Positions 52,131 through 61,000 of a stretch of 64,000 bases of DNA are shown here, piece after piece. Position 1 is the stretch's first letter. Every line of letters starts with the position of its first letter. The position numbers and the translations under genes were made by a program. The notes under the pieces are model-generated. The model was not told where the DNA came from. It did not search any database and was given only the letters and a program-made list of their open reading frames with translations. The stretch covers positions 1,426,001 through 1,490,000 of the forward strand of contig CAWCUU010000001.1 of NCBI GenBank assembly GCA_963798855.1. Reading direction: 5' to 3'. The DNA comes from CAWCUU01 sp963798855. GTDB lineage: Bacteria > Gemmatimonadota > Gemmatimonadetes > Longimicrobiales > RSA9.

Positions 52131-53579
52131 TCACACTCGCTTCCTCATACGTGCGGACAGGATCCCCAGCTGGTCGCGGTATTTCGCGACCGTGCGACGC
52201 GCGATCTGGATCCCTTCCTCCTTCAGGATGTTCACGATCGCCTGGTCGGTCAGCGGCCGCTTCGGGTTCTCGTCGTCGACCAGCTTCTGGATCTTGGCCT
52301 TGATGCCCCGCGCGCTGACGTCCTCGCCGGATGTCGTGGAGAGGCCGCTCGAGAAGAAGAACTTGAGGGGCAGCACGCCGCGCGGCGTCTGCACGTATTT
52401 CTCGTTCGTCACCCGCGAGACGGTGGACTCGTGCATATCGATGACCTCGGCCACCTCCCGTAGCGTCAGCGGCTTCAGGAACTGGACTCCGCGCTCGAAG
52501 AACTCGCGCTGCCGGTCCACGATGAAGTTCATCACCTTGAGCATCGTCTGGCGCCGCTGCTCGATCGCCTGGATCATCCAGTTGGCGCTGTTCAGCTTGT
52601 TCGAGATGAACTCCTTGTTCTCCCCCTTGAACTTGTTCTTGTCGCGGGCGATCTCCCGATAGGCGCGGGAGAGGCGAAGCCGCGGCATGTTCGTATCGTT
52701 CAGGAAGACCATGTATTCGCCGTCGATCTTGTCGACGATGAGGTCGGGCGTGATGTAATCGTCCTTCGGCGCGGCATACTTCAGCCCCGGCTTCGGGTCG
52801 AGCTTCGCGACCTCGTCCGCTGCGCCCTGGACCTCGCGCGGCGAGACTCCGAGCTCCTTCGAGATCTCGGACCAGCGGTGATTGATCAGCTGCTCGTAGT
52901 ACTCGCTCACGATGCGGTAGGCGAGGCTCTCCTCCTTGTCCGCATCACGTAGCTGCAACAGCAGGCACTCCCGCAGATCGCGGGCGGCGACGCCGGGCGG
53001 GTCGAAGTCCTGGATCGTGCGCATCATCTTCTCGGCTTCCTCCACCGAGAATGGCTGCAGCTCCTCCTCGCTCTCGGCCCACTCCCCCTCGCTGAGCCAA
53101 TCGTTGAGCGGCCCGATCACGTCCTCGAGCGAGCAGGTCAGGTATCCGTCGTCGTCGATGTTGCCGATGATCTCCTCGCCGAGCAGCTGCTCGCGCTCAT
53201 TGATCGGCAGCAGCACGAGCTGGTCGCGCAGGTGATCGGAGAGGTCCCGCGTCTCGACCGGGACGGCCTCGTAGTACTCCTTCTGCTCGTACTCCGCCTT
53301 GCGCCCGCCCGCCTCGAAGCCGTCCAGGAGGATCTCCTCCCAGTCGATCTCCTCCTCGTCCTTCTCCTTCTCCTCCTTCTCCTTCTCGGTGGGCGTCTCC
53401 TGCTCGGTCGCCGGCGCCTCCAGCTCGAGGAACGGGTTGTTCAGCAGCTCCTGGTTGATGTGCTGCTGGAGGTCGAGCAGTGGCATGTACAGGAGATCCA
53501 TCGCCTGGTACAGGCGTGGATTGATCTTCATCTCCTGCTTGAGCTGCGTGCCCTGGTAGAGTCCTGTCTTGATGCTCAT
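52131..53579 (-). CDS. rpoN: RNA polymerase sigma-54 factor
   Basis: 482 residues. Region I: GLYQGTQLKQEMKINPRLYQAMDLLYMPLLDLQQHI. Region II is acidic (EKEKEEKEKDEEEIDWEE). Region III has the core-binding part and the -12 contact helix (LTLREVAEVIDMHESTVSRVTNEKYVQTPRG), and the RpoN box ARRTVAKYRDQL near the C-terminus binds the -24 element. It directs RNA polymerase to promoters that need NtrC-type activators such as that at 11069. ATG overlaps the lptB stop by four bases. The lptB-rpoN adjacency is conserved widely. Confidence 0.97.
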   Translation of the reverse strand: MSIKTGLYQGTQLKQEMKINPRLYQAMDLLYMPLLDLQQHINQELLNNPFLELEAPATEQETPTEKEKEEKEKDEEEIDWEEILLDGFEAGGRKAEYEQKEYYEAVPVETRDLSDHLRDQLVLLPINEREQLLGEEIIGNIDDDGYLTCSLEDVIGPLNDWLSEGEWAESEEELQPFSVEEAEKMMRTIQDFDPPGVAARDLRECLLLQLRDADKEESLAYRIVSEYYEQLINHRWSEISKELGVSPREVQGAADEVAKLDPKPGLKYAAPKDDYITPDLIVDKIDGEYMVFLNDTNMPRLRLSRAYREIARDKNKFKGENKEFISNKLNSANWMIQAIEQRRQTMLKVMNFIVDRQREFFERGVQFLKPLTLREVAEVIDMHESTVSRVTNEKYVQTPRGVLPLKFFFSSGLSTTSGEDVSARGIKAKIQKLVDDENPKRPLTDQAIVNILKEEGIQIARRTVAKYRDQLGILSARMRKRV

Positions 53580-54775
53580 GCCACACTCGGTTTCTCGTAT
53601 CGCTCACGCATACGCGCGGTGAGCGTAGGTCCAAAGTAGATCTCCGCTACCTCGTCGTTCCAGACCAGCTCCGCTACCGTGCCGCTGATCCGCACACGGC
53701 CGTCGTACATGATGTATGCCCGGTCCACGATGTCGAGCGTCTGCTCGACGTTGTGATCCGTGATGATAACGCCGATCCCCCGGTGCCGCAGTCCGGCCAC
53801 GATCTGCTGGATGTCGTGGACGGCGATCGGGTCCACGCCCGCGAACGGCTCGTCCAGCAGCATGAATTTCGGCTCGCTGACCAGCGCGCGGGTGATCTCG
53901 AGCCGACGTCGCTCGCCGCCCGACAACGAGTACGCCTTTGCCTTGCGGAGGTGCTTGATCGACAGCTCGTCCAGCAGCTGCTCGAGCCGCCGCTTCCGCT
54001 CGGCACGTCCGATCCCCAGGGTCTGCAGAATCGCGAGGATGTTCTCCTCGACCGTCAGCTTCCGGAAGATCGACGGCTCCTGCGCGAGATAGCCGATGCC
54101 CCGCCGCGCCCGCTGATACATCGGCACGCGCGTCAGCGAGGATCGGTCCAGGAAGACCTCTCCGTCGGTCGGCGGGATCAAGCCGACGATCATGTAGAAC
54201 GTCGTGGTCTTCCCCGCGCCGTTCGGACCGAGCAGCCCGACGATCTCCCCCTGGGTGACGCGCACGTCCACGTCGTTGACGACCTTCCGGCGCCGGAAGA
54301 TCTTGACCAGCCCTCGGGCCTCCAGTGTGCTCCGATGCCCGTCCCGAGCTCCGTCCCCGTTGGCGTGAGCCGCCTCCGCCGGCGCGAGAAGCTCACGCGC
54401 GCGCGCTTCAATGACGCCGGCGATCACCTCCCGATCCTCTGCCGTGCGGGCCCATACCTCCGGCAGAATGCGTACCCGCTCCCATTCCGGTCCGTCCGGA
54501 TCGGGGGCCGCGATTCCGCGCGACGCCAGCGGGCGCAGCACGTGCTCCTCCAGATATTGAGCGAGCTGCTCGGCCGGGACCATGCCCGCCGGGTCACCCG
54601 GATCGTGCGGGCCGGTGTGGGCCCGGTATGCGTTCCGCACGGCCGCGATCCACTCCCCACGCTCCACGCGCCCTTCGGCGTCGGCGAGCTGCACCAGCTC
54701 GAGCAGCGCGATCGCCACCGACGCGTCGTGCGCGCGCAGGGTCGCGACGTAGTCAACGATCGGGTGCTCGCTCAC
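53576..54775 (-). CDS. lptB: LPS export ABC ATPase LptB with an extra N-terminal domain
   Basis: 399 residues, whereas LptB is normally about 240. The ABC part starts near residue 150: Walker A GLLGPNGAGKTT (about 180-191), Q-loop LAQEPSIF, signature YSLSGGERRRLEITRAL, Walker B FMLLDEPFAGVDP, switch VIITDHNV. These match LptB closely. Residues 1-148 are an unrecognised, mostly helical, acidic domain (VATLRAHDASVAIALLELVQLADAEGRVERGEWIAAVRNAY...). The start ATG 54775 overlaps the lptA stop (ATGA), supporting translation from there; an internal start is possible. LptB powers LPS extraction with LptFG. Confidence 0.9.
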   Translation of the reverse strand: MSEHPIVDYVATLRAHDASVAIALLELVQLADAEGRVERGEWIAAVRNAYRAHTGPHDPGDPAGMVPAEQLAQYLEEHVLRPLASRGIAAPDPDGPEWERVRILPEVWARTAEDREVIAGVIEARARELLAPAEAAHANGDGARDGHRSTLEARGLVKIFRRRKVVNDVDVRVTQGEIVGLLGPNGAGKTTTFYMIVGLIPPTDGEVFLDRSSLTRVPMYQRARRGIGYLAQEPSIFRKLTVEENILAILQTLGIGRAERKRRLEQLLDELSIKHLRKAKAYSLSGGERRRLEITRALVSEPKFMLLDEPFAGVDPIAVHDIQQIVAGLRHRGIGVIITDHNVEQTLDIVDRAYIMYDGRVRISGTVAELVWNDEVAEIYFGPTLTARMRERYEKPSVA

Positions 54776-56358
54776 GACGCTCCCCGCTCTCGGCTCGCCG
54801 CAGGCGCATGGCCCCGACCTGTCACCGGCGCCGGGGGTGCGTTCGTCGTGTCGGTCGGCGCGGTGTCGGTCGGGCGGAGGTGGACGCCCCTGACGGAGCC
54901 CAGCGCCTCGACCCTCTGCACTTCGCCGTGCTCCAGCCGCAGTGTGATGCTCTGCGCGACCATGTAGTTGATGCTGGGTCGGGCCGCGGCGGTTTCACCC
55001 TCCTCGCGCGTGCGGTAGACGCTCTGTGCCGGCTCGTCCTCCTGGCCGACCACGACAAGACGCTCGAGCACGGCGCGGGCGCTGTCCGGCGCCTCAGCGC
55101 CGGTCTCGGCGGCTACCGCGCCCGACGGGTCCGCGCGAGTCGTATCGGAGGCCGGCGCGAAGTACGCGCGGATCGTATCGCCGCGGGCCCAGTCGGACGC
55201 GAGGAGATCCGGAAGGTCGGCCCGCACGGTATCGGACAGCTGCTCGCCGTAGGCGCGACCGATCGCGTAGATGCTGTCCACACTCTGCCGCGAGGCGAGC
55301 GCGTCCACGGAGTCGGCGACCAGCCGGATCCCCTCGGAGCGTGCCACCGCTTGCGTGGCGCTGTCCTCCGCGGATACCTCCGCAGGGACACGCCGGGCGC
55401 CGAGCGCCACCAGTCGCTGCACGGCGCCGTCGGAGAAGAAGATTCGCACCAGTGGAGCCTCGACGCGGGCCTGATCGGACTCCAGCCTCGCCTTGCCGAG
55501 CGCGTCCACTCGCTCGATGCGCTCGTCCGCACCGAGTCGGCCGAGTATGCGGCTCCCGCTCAGGTCATAGGTATCCTGTGCCAGATGGGCTTCCCCGGTG
55601 AGATCGAGGTTGCCGGCCGCGCGGTCGTAGGTGACCTCGCGCCCCGAGCCGTGCAGCTCGCCTCGCGTGATCTTCACGTCGCCGGTCGCGTGAAAGGCGT
55701 TGTCGCCCGGCAACTCGATTCGGTCCGCGTCCACCAGCGTCGGGGGTGCCGTATCCGGCGGGGTTACGACGGGTCCTGCCGATGGTATGGGCGCGGCGCT
55801 GTCGGGCGGCATTGCCGCCAGCGACGTATCCCGGGCGGCTCTGCCGAGCATCGTATCGGGCGCCGCCGGGCGCGCTCCGGCGCTCGACTTGCCGTGCAGC
55901 TCCGCGTGCGGACGGCCGCCCTCGACGACCACCCGTGCCTGCTGCTGCTCCGAGCTGGCGCGGAAGTACTCCAGCCGTTCACCGCTCACCGTCGAGCCGC
56001 TCCCCTCGTCGCGGACCCGGACGTTGCCGCGACCCTGCAGGTAGCGCCGGTTGCTGAAGTAGTGCACCCAGTCGGCGTTCATCTCCTTCGACGTGTCGGC
56101 GTACGTGACGTGGCCGATGAGGTACCACTCACTCTGGCTCTTGATGTTCACCGCGCTGTCCGCGCGCACCCGCACACCGTTGTTGCAGTTGATCCGTAGC
56201 GGTCCGCTGACGAAGGTGAGGTTGCCCTGCGTGAGGCTGTTCCGTGCGTTCAGCGTGCAGGTGGAGCCCTGCCCCCGCGCGGGTGCGGGAGCGCAGACGA
56301 GCGCGGCGCCGAGGACGGCGCCGACGCCGAAAGCGCGGAACAGCGGGCGACGGCGCAT
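54772..56358 (-). CDS. lptA: LptA/OstA-domain periplasmic protein, long form
   Basis: 528 residues with a signal peptide (VGAVLGAALVCAPAPARGQ). Two OstA-like stretches can be seen: NLTFVSGPLRINCNNGVRVRADSAV...YLIGHVTYADTSKEMNADWVHYFSNRRYLQGRGNVRV and ADRIELPGDNAFHATGDVKITRGELHGSGREVTYDRAAGNLDLTGEAHL. A Pro/Ala linker (about 160-215) separates them. E. coli LptA is about 185 residues, so this is an extended form, perhaps with LptD-like repeats. It would bridge LPS across the periplasm. The start shares one base with the lptC stop; the stop overlaps lptB. Confidence 0.85.
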   Translation of the reverse strand: MRRRPLFRAFGVGAVLGAALVCAPAPARGQGSTCTLNARNSLTQGNLTFVSGPLRINCNNGVRVRADSAVNIKSQSEWYLIGHVTYADTSKEMNADWVHYFSNRRYLQGRGNVRVRDEGSGSTVSGERLEYFRASSEQQQARVVVEGGRPHAELHGKSSAGARPAAPDTMLGRAARDTSLAAMPPDSAAPIPSAGPVVTPPDTAPPTLVDADRIELPGDNAFHATGDVKITRGELHGSGREVTYDRAAGNLDLTGEAHLAQDTYDLSGSRILGRLGADERIERVDALGKARLESDQARVEAPLVRIFFSDGAVQRLVALGARRVPAEVSAEDSATQAVARSEGIRLVADSVDALASRQSVDSIYAIGRAYGEQLSDTVRADLPDLLASDWARGDTIRAYFAPASDTTRADPSGAVAAETGAEAPDSARAVLERLVVVGQEDEPAQSVYRTREEGETAAARPSINYMVAQSITLRLEHGEVQRVEALGSVRGVHLRPTDTAPTDTTNAPPAPVTGRGHAPAASRERGAS

Positions 56359-56915
56359 CAGAAGGTGATCTCGACCCCCTTCCCCGTCGCGCGCGGGTTG
56401 CGCACCTGCACGTTTTTAAGCTCGCCGCTCGGTCCGGTCTCGGCGCTGAAGCCGGTTCCGACGACGGTGGTGCCCTTCTCGACCGATGTCGTCTGCACGT
56501 CGCTCCAGATCCGACCCCCCTGCGGATCGTAGTGCAGCTCCTCGGTCCGGATCTCTCGGGCGCCGGCGGCGAGCGTGAGAATCACGTTCCCGCGGGCGGT
56601 CATCGCCTCGCTGCGCGTGTCCAGGGTGCCGGTCGTGGAGGTCAGCTCGCCGGACTGGGCGCCGTTGTCGTCGTACATGGTGACGTGGACGTGACGCAGG
56701 TCGGCCCTCGAGGAGTCCTGGAACACGTAGGCCGTGTCGGCGGTCAGCAGCGCGTGGCGGACGCCGTCGCGGGTCATCCACTGACGGACGTTCTGAATGA
56801 CATTGTCCGCCTGCATATCCGGGTGCTCGGTGACGGCGACCGGCTCGGAGCTCCGGCGGCACGCTCCGATCGCGCTGCACGTGAGGGCCAGGGTGAGAAT
56901 CGTCGATCGAGTCAT
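56358..56915 (-). CDS. lptC: LPS export protein LptC, lipoprotein form
   Basis: 185 residues. The signal ends LTCSAIGAC, a lipobox-like site with Cys at about residue 18, in place of the membrane helix of E. coli LptC. The beta-jellyroll domain shows MQADNVIQNVRQWMTRDGVRHALLTADTAYVFQ, LRHVHVTMYDDNGAQSGELTSTTGTLDTRSEAMTARGNVILT and GGRIWSDVQTT, the LptC pattern. It links LptFG to LptA. ATG 56915 overlaps the kdsD stop (ATGA) and has GGGAG upstream. Confidence 0.88.
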   Translation of the reverse strand: MTRSTILTLALTCSAIGACRRSSEPVAVTEHPDMQADNVIQNVRQWMTRDGVRHALLTADTAYVFQDSSRADLRHVHVTMYDDNGAQSGELTSTTGTLDTRSEAMTARGNVILTLAAGAREIRTEELHYDPQGGRIWSDVQTTSVEKGTTVVGTGFSAETGPSGELKNVQVRNPRATGKGVEITF

Positions 56916-57916
56916 ACGGCTCCCGCCCTCATGAGGTCGTGCAGGTGCACGATGCCGAGCAGCGTATCGCTTTCGTCCACGACCGGCATCGCCATGATCC
57001 CATGGGTCTCCATCCGGTACACCGCCGCGGCGGCGAGCTCGTCGCTCGTGGTCGTCTTCGGCGATCGCGTCATCACCTCTCCGACGGGCACCGAGAATAC
57101 GTCCTCGCGCCGCTCCATCAGGCGCGTCAGGTCTCCCGCCGTGACCACCCCGATGACGCCACGCCGGGCATCGACGATCGGGACGGTGCCGCGCTTCTCC
57201 GCGAGCAGGACGACGCACTCGCGCATCGTCGCGGTCATCGGCAGGGAGGGATACCCCTCGGAGACCATGACGTCTCGCACCCTCAGCGTCAGCTTGCGGC
57301 CGAGCGGCCCGCCCGGGTGCAGCCTCGCGAAGTCCTCGCGGCTGAATCCCTTGCGCAGCAGGAGCGCGACGGCGAGCGCGTCGCCGAGCGCCAGCGTGAC
57401 GGTCGTCGAGGTGGTCGGCGCCAGATCGTGAGGGCAGGCTTCTTCCTCGACCGAGCAGTCCAGCACCACGGCCGCGGCGCGACCGAGGGCGGAGTCCTTC
57501 CGCCCCGTCAGCGCGACGATCGCGACGCCGAGACGGCTGAAGTACTCGATCAGACCCGTGAGCTCGTCCGACTCCCCGCTCTTGGAGAGCAGAATCGCGA
57601 TGTCGTCGCGACTCACGAGGCCGAGGTCCCCGTGCAGACCCTCGACCGGGTGGAGGAACACGGCCGGCGTCCCGGTCGAGGTCAGCGTAGCGGCGATCTT
57701 GCGACCTACGATGCCGCTCTTGCCGATGCCGCTGACGATGACGCGACCGCTCGCGGCGCAGATCAGCTCGACGGCCTCGACCAGCTCATCGCCGAGCCGC
57801 CGCTCCAGCGCGTGCAGCGCGTCCGCCTCCATCCGCACGACCGCGCGTGCGCGCTCGAGCAGGTTCTGGCCCTCGACGGAAGCGTCCAGCGGGGCCGACG
57901 ACGTCGCGCTCCTCAC
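56912..57916 (-). CDS. kdsD: D-arabinose 5-phosphate isomerase (KpsF/GutQ family)
   Basis: 334 residues. Converts ribulose 5-phosphate to arabinose 5-phosphate, first step of Kdo synthesis. SIS domain: VIVSGIGKSGIVGRKIAATLTSTGTPAVFLHPVEGLHGDLG, ILLSKSGESDELTGL, CPHDLAPTTSTTVTLALGDALAVALL. Two CBS domains follow: LTLRVRDVMVSEG... and VGEVMTRSPKTTT...IMAMPVVDESDTLLGIVHLHDLMRAG. ATGA overlaps join it to kdsC upstream and lptC downstream. Confidence 0.95.
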   Translation of the reverse strand: MRSATSSAPLDASVEGQNLLERARAVVRMEADALHALERRLGDELVEAVELICAASGRVIVSGIGKSGIVGRKIAATLTSTGTPAVFLHPVEGLHGDLGLVSRDDIAILLSKSGESDELTGLIEYFSRLGVAIVALTGRKDSALGRAAAVVLDCSVEEEACPHDLAPTTSTTVTLALGDALAVALLLRKGFSREDFARLHPGGPLGRKLTLRVRDVMVSEGYPSLPMTATMRECVVLLAEKRGTVPIVDARRGVIGVVTAGDLTRLMERREDVFSVPVGEVMTRSPKTTTSDELAAAAVYRMETHGIMAMPVVDESDTLLGIVHLHDLMRAGAV

Positions 57917-58476
57917 GTGGCCAGCTCCGGGTCGCGCTCACGCGTGTACTCCTCCACCACCTGCGTCCACTCGCCACGGGCGCGCAGCAGCGCCTCCGCG
58001 AATTCGCGCACGGCTCCACGCCCGCCGCTCCGGCGCGTGTGCCAGAGCGCGACGGCGCGCACCTCCGCCACGGCATTGTGGACGGCCACCGGCAGCCCGG
58101 CCCTGCGCAGCGCCGGCAGGTCCGGCAGGTCGTCCCCGACCACCGCGAGCTCCTCCCAGTCGCAACCCACCTCGTCGATCACCCGTTCGACGGCGCTGAG
58201 CTTGAAGCCGTCGGCGGCCTGGTAGCTGGGCACGCCGAGCTCCTCGGCGCGCAGGCGCGTCGCGGGGGACTCCCGGCCGCTGACGATGGCCACCCGGATG
58301 CCGGCCTGCTCGAGCAGCTTCACTCCCAGCCCGTCCACGATGTCGAAGCGCTTCAGCTCGATCGCTCCCCCGCTGTCGGTCCCCATGTATACGGCGCCGT
58401 CCGTGAGCACGCCGTCCACGTCCAGCACGACGAGACGGATGCGGCGTGCGACGTCGCCCGGGATCCGCTCGCTCAT
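57913..58476 (-). CDS. kdsC: 3-deoxy-D-manno-octulosonate 8-phosphate phosphatase (HAD family)
   Basis: 187 residues. HAD-type phosphatase without a cap: motif I LVVLDVDGVLTDG, KRFDIVDGLGVKLL, motif II VAIVSGRESPAT, motif IV VVGDDLPDLPALRRAGLPVAV. It removes the phosphate from Kdo 8-phosphate. Start ATG 58476 overlaps the kdsA stop by four bases; the long frame upstream is a shadow of kdsA. The gene order kdsA-kdsC-kdsD fits one pathway. Confidence 0.95.
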   Translation of the reverse strand: MSERIPGDVARRIRLVVLDVDGVLTDGAVYMGTDSGGAIELKRFDIVDGLGVKLLEQAGIRVAIVSGRESPATRLRAEELGVPSYQAADGFKLSAVERVIDEVGCDWEELAVVGDDLPDLPALRRAGLPVAVHNAVAEVRAVALWHTRRSGGRGAVREFAEALLRARGEWTQVVEEYTRERDPELAT

Positions 58477-59294
58477 GTCGGCCCTCCGCCGGCCAGCACC
58501 GCCCGCAGCTCCAGCGCCTGCTGCAGGAGCGGGCGCAGCCGCGGCAGCGGCAGCATGTTCGTCGGGTCCGACGGCGCGGAGGCGGGGTCCGGGTGGGTCT
58601 CGAGGAACAGCGCGTCGGCGCCCGCGGCGATCGCCGCCCGCACGAGCAACGGGATGAACGCGGGATCGCCGCCGCTCGCGCCGGCGGCGCGGCCCGGCCG
58701 CTGCACGGAGTGGGTGCCGTCGAAGACGACCGGCGCTTCGGTGGCGGCGCGCAGCCGCTCGAAGGAGCGCATGTCGACGACCAGGTCGCCGTAGCCGAAG
58801 AATGTGCCTCGCTCGGTGACCGCGACTCCGCCCTCGCCCGCACCGCGCGCCTTCGCGACCGCGTGGGCCATCTCCTCGGGAGCCATCCACTGCCCCTTCT
58901 TGATGTTCAGCGGGCGACCGGTCATCGCGGCCGTGGTGACGAGGTCGGTCTGCCGGCACAGGAAGGCCGGGATCTGCAGCACATCGCAAACCTCGGCGGC
59001 GGCGGACACCTGAGCGGTCTCGTGGACGTCCGTCAGCACCGGGAGCCCGGTCTCGCGGCGGACCCGCTCGAGCTTCACCAACCCCTCCTCGAGTCCCGGC
59101 CCCCGGGCCGCTCCCGGCCGGCTGCGGTTCGCCTTGTCGAAGGACGCCTTGTAGACGATAGGCAGATCCAGCTCCTCCGCGAGCGCCGCGAGCGACTCTC
59201 CGACGCGGAGGTTGAGGGCGTCGTCCTCGAGGACGCACGGGCCGGCGATCAGGAAGAACGGACCTCCCACCCGGAACAACGACCGCAGACCCAT
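58473..59294 (-). CDS. kdsA: Kdo 8-phosphate synthase
   Basis: 273 residues, TIM barrel. Condenses arabinose 5-phosphate with phosphoenolpyruvate. Motifs: FFLIAGPCVLED, VYKASFDKANRS, GLPVLTDVHE, DVLQIPAFLCRQTDL, LNIKKGQWMAPEEM, and VVFDGTHSVQRPG. The Cys in the N-terminal region AGPCVLED matches the position that binds metal in class II enzymes; the metal class cannot be decided by eye. ATG 59294 lies 14 bases after pyrG. Confidence 0.95.
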   Translation of the reverse strand: MGLRSLFRVGGPFFLIAGPCVLEDDALNLRVGESLAALAEELDLPIVYKASFDKANRSRPGAARGPGLEEGLVKLERVRRETGLPVLTDVHETAQVSAAAEVCDVLQIPAFLCRQTDLVTTAAMTGRPLNIKKGQWMAPEEMAHAVAKARGAGEGGVAVTERGTFFGYGDLVVDMRSFERLRAATEAPVVFDGTHSVQRPGRAAGASGGDPAFIPLLVRAAIAAGADALFLETHPDPASAPSDPTNMLPLPRLRPLLQQALELRAVLAGGGPT

Positions 59295-59308
59295 GACGCG
59301 CCGGCCCC

Positions 59309-61000
59309 CTACGCTCCGGCCGCTTCGACCGAGGCGCCATCGCGGCCGACGCCGGCAGCCTCGCCGCGCGGCGACGGCGTCGCGACGCCGCGCCGGGCGC
59401 AGGCGGCGCCGATGAAGGCGCGGAAGAGCGGGTGCGGGTGCAGCGGCCTCGACTTCAGCTCCGGATGGAACTGGCAGCCGAGGAACCACGGATGGCCCGG
59501 CAGCTCGAGGATCTCGACGAGGTTTCCGTCGGGGGAGACGCCGCTGAAGCGCAGCCCGTGCTCCGCCAGCACGTCGCGATAGGCGTTGTTGACCTCGTAG
59601 CGGTGGCGGTGACGCTCGCTGATCTCCAGCGTACCGTAGACGCTGTGCGCGAGCGAGCCGGGGCGCAGCCGCGCCGGATAGGCGCCGAGCCGCATCGTGC
59701 CGCCCATGTCGGTCACCTGCCTCTGCGAGTCCATCAGGCAGATCACGGGGTCCGCCGCGTCGGTCAGGAACTCGACGGAGTGGGACTCCGTCAGGCCGGC
59801 GACGTTGCGCGCGTATTCGATCACCGCGCATTGCAGCCCGAGACAGATGCCGAAGAAGGGCAGCCCGTTCTCGCGCGCCCAGCGGATCGAGTTCAGCATG
59901 CCTTCGATGCCGCGGCCTCCGAAGCCGCCCGGGATGAGCAGTCCGTCGTAGCTCTCCAGCCCCTGGACCCGATCCCCCTCGAAGTCCTCGCTCGACAGCC
60001 ACTCGATCTCGACGCCGACGTCGTTGGCGATGCCGCCGTGCACGAGCGCCTCCTGCACGGACTTGTACGAGTCCACCAGCGAGGTGTACTTGCCGACGAC
60101 GGCGATGCGCACGCGGCCGGCCTTGGGGTGCTTCACCCGCTCGACCATGGCCGTCCACGCCTCCAGCTTCGGTGGCCGCGTGTCGATCCCGAGCCGCTCG
60201 ACCACCAGCTCGTCCAGCTTCTGGCGGTGCAGCTCCAGCGGCACCTCGTAGATCGTCGAGACATCGCACGCCTCGATCACCCCGGCGACGTCCACGTTCG
60301 TGAACAGGGCGATCTTTCGCCGCAGATCGTCGCCCAGCGGGTGCTCCGTGCGGCAGATCAGCGCGTCCGGCTGGATCCCGATCTCCATCAGCTCGCGTAC
60401 GGAGTGCTGCGTCGGCTTCGTCTTCAGCTCGCCGACCGCCGCCAGGTACGGGATCAGCGTCAGGTGGATGAAGAACGTGTGCTCCCGCCCGACCTCCTGA
60501 CGGAACTGCCGGATCGCCTCCAGGAAGGGCAGGCTCTCGATATCACCCACCGTGCCGCCGATCTCCGTGATCACCGCGTCGTGGTTCGGCGCGAGACGCC
60601 GGATCGCCGCCTTGATCTCGTCGGTGATGTGCGGGATCACCTGGACGGTCGCGCCGAGGTAGTCCCCCCGCCGCTCCTTGGTGATCACGTCCCGATAGAT
60701 CCGCCCGGTCGTGATGTTGTTCGCCTGCGAGAGCGACTCGTCGATGAAGCGCTCGTAGTGGCCCAGATCGAGGTCCGTCTCAGCGCCGTCGTCCGTGACG
60801 AAGACCTCGCCGTGCTGGAACGGCGAGAGCGTGCCCGGATCGACGTTGATGTAGGGATCGAACTTCTGAATCGTGACCCGCAGCCCCCGGTCTACCAGGA
60901 GCCGTCCCAGCGAAGCGGCGGCGATCCCCTTCCCCAGGGAGGAGACGACGCCGCCGGTGATGAAGATGAACTTCGTCGGCTGCTGTGCGTGATCGCTCAT
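59309..61000 (-). CDS. pyrG: CTP synthase
   Basis: 563 residues. Makes CTP from UTP with glutamine, supplying the CMP-Kdo pathway among others. Synthetase domain: KFIFITGGVVSSLGKGI, QKFDPYINVDPGTLSPFQHGEVFV, TEIGGTVGDIESLPF. Glutaminase domain from about residue 295: LLIPGGFGGRG, catalytic Cys in FFGICLGLQCAVIEYARN, and His/Glu in FHPELKSRP. A short Gly/Ala-rich tail follows. ATG 61000 overlaps the kdsB stop. The pyrG-kdsA neighbourhood is widespread. Confidence 0.97.
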   Translation of the reverse strand: MSDHAQQPTKFIFITGGVVSSLGKGIAAASLGRLLVDRGLRVTIQKFDPYINVDPGTLSPFQHGEVFVTDDGAETDLDLGHYERFIDESLSQANNITTGRIYRDVITKERRGDYLGATVQVIPHITDEIKAAIRRLAPNHDAVITEIGGTVGDIESLPFLEAIRQFRQEVGREHTFFIHLTLIPYLAAVGELKTKPTQHSVRELMEIGIQPDALICRTEHPLGDDLRRKIALFTNVDVAGVIEACDVSTIYEVPLELHRQKLDELVVERLGIDTRPPKLEAWTAMVERVKHPKAGRVRIAVVGKYTSLVDSYKSVQEALVHGGIANDVGVEIEWLSSEDFEGDRVQGLESYDGLLIPGGFGGRGIEGMLNSIRWARENGLPFFGICLGLQCAVIEYARNVAGLTESHSVEFLTDAADPVICLMDSQRQVTDMGGTMRLGAYPARLRPGSLAHSVYGTLEISERHRHRYEVNNAYRDVLAEHGLRFSGVSPDGNLVEILELPGHPWFLGCQFHPELKSRPLHPHPLFRAFIGAACARRGVATPSPRGEAAGVGRDGASVEAAGA

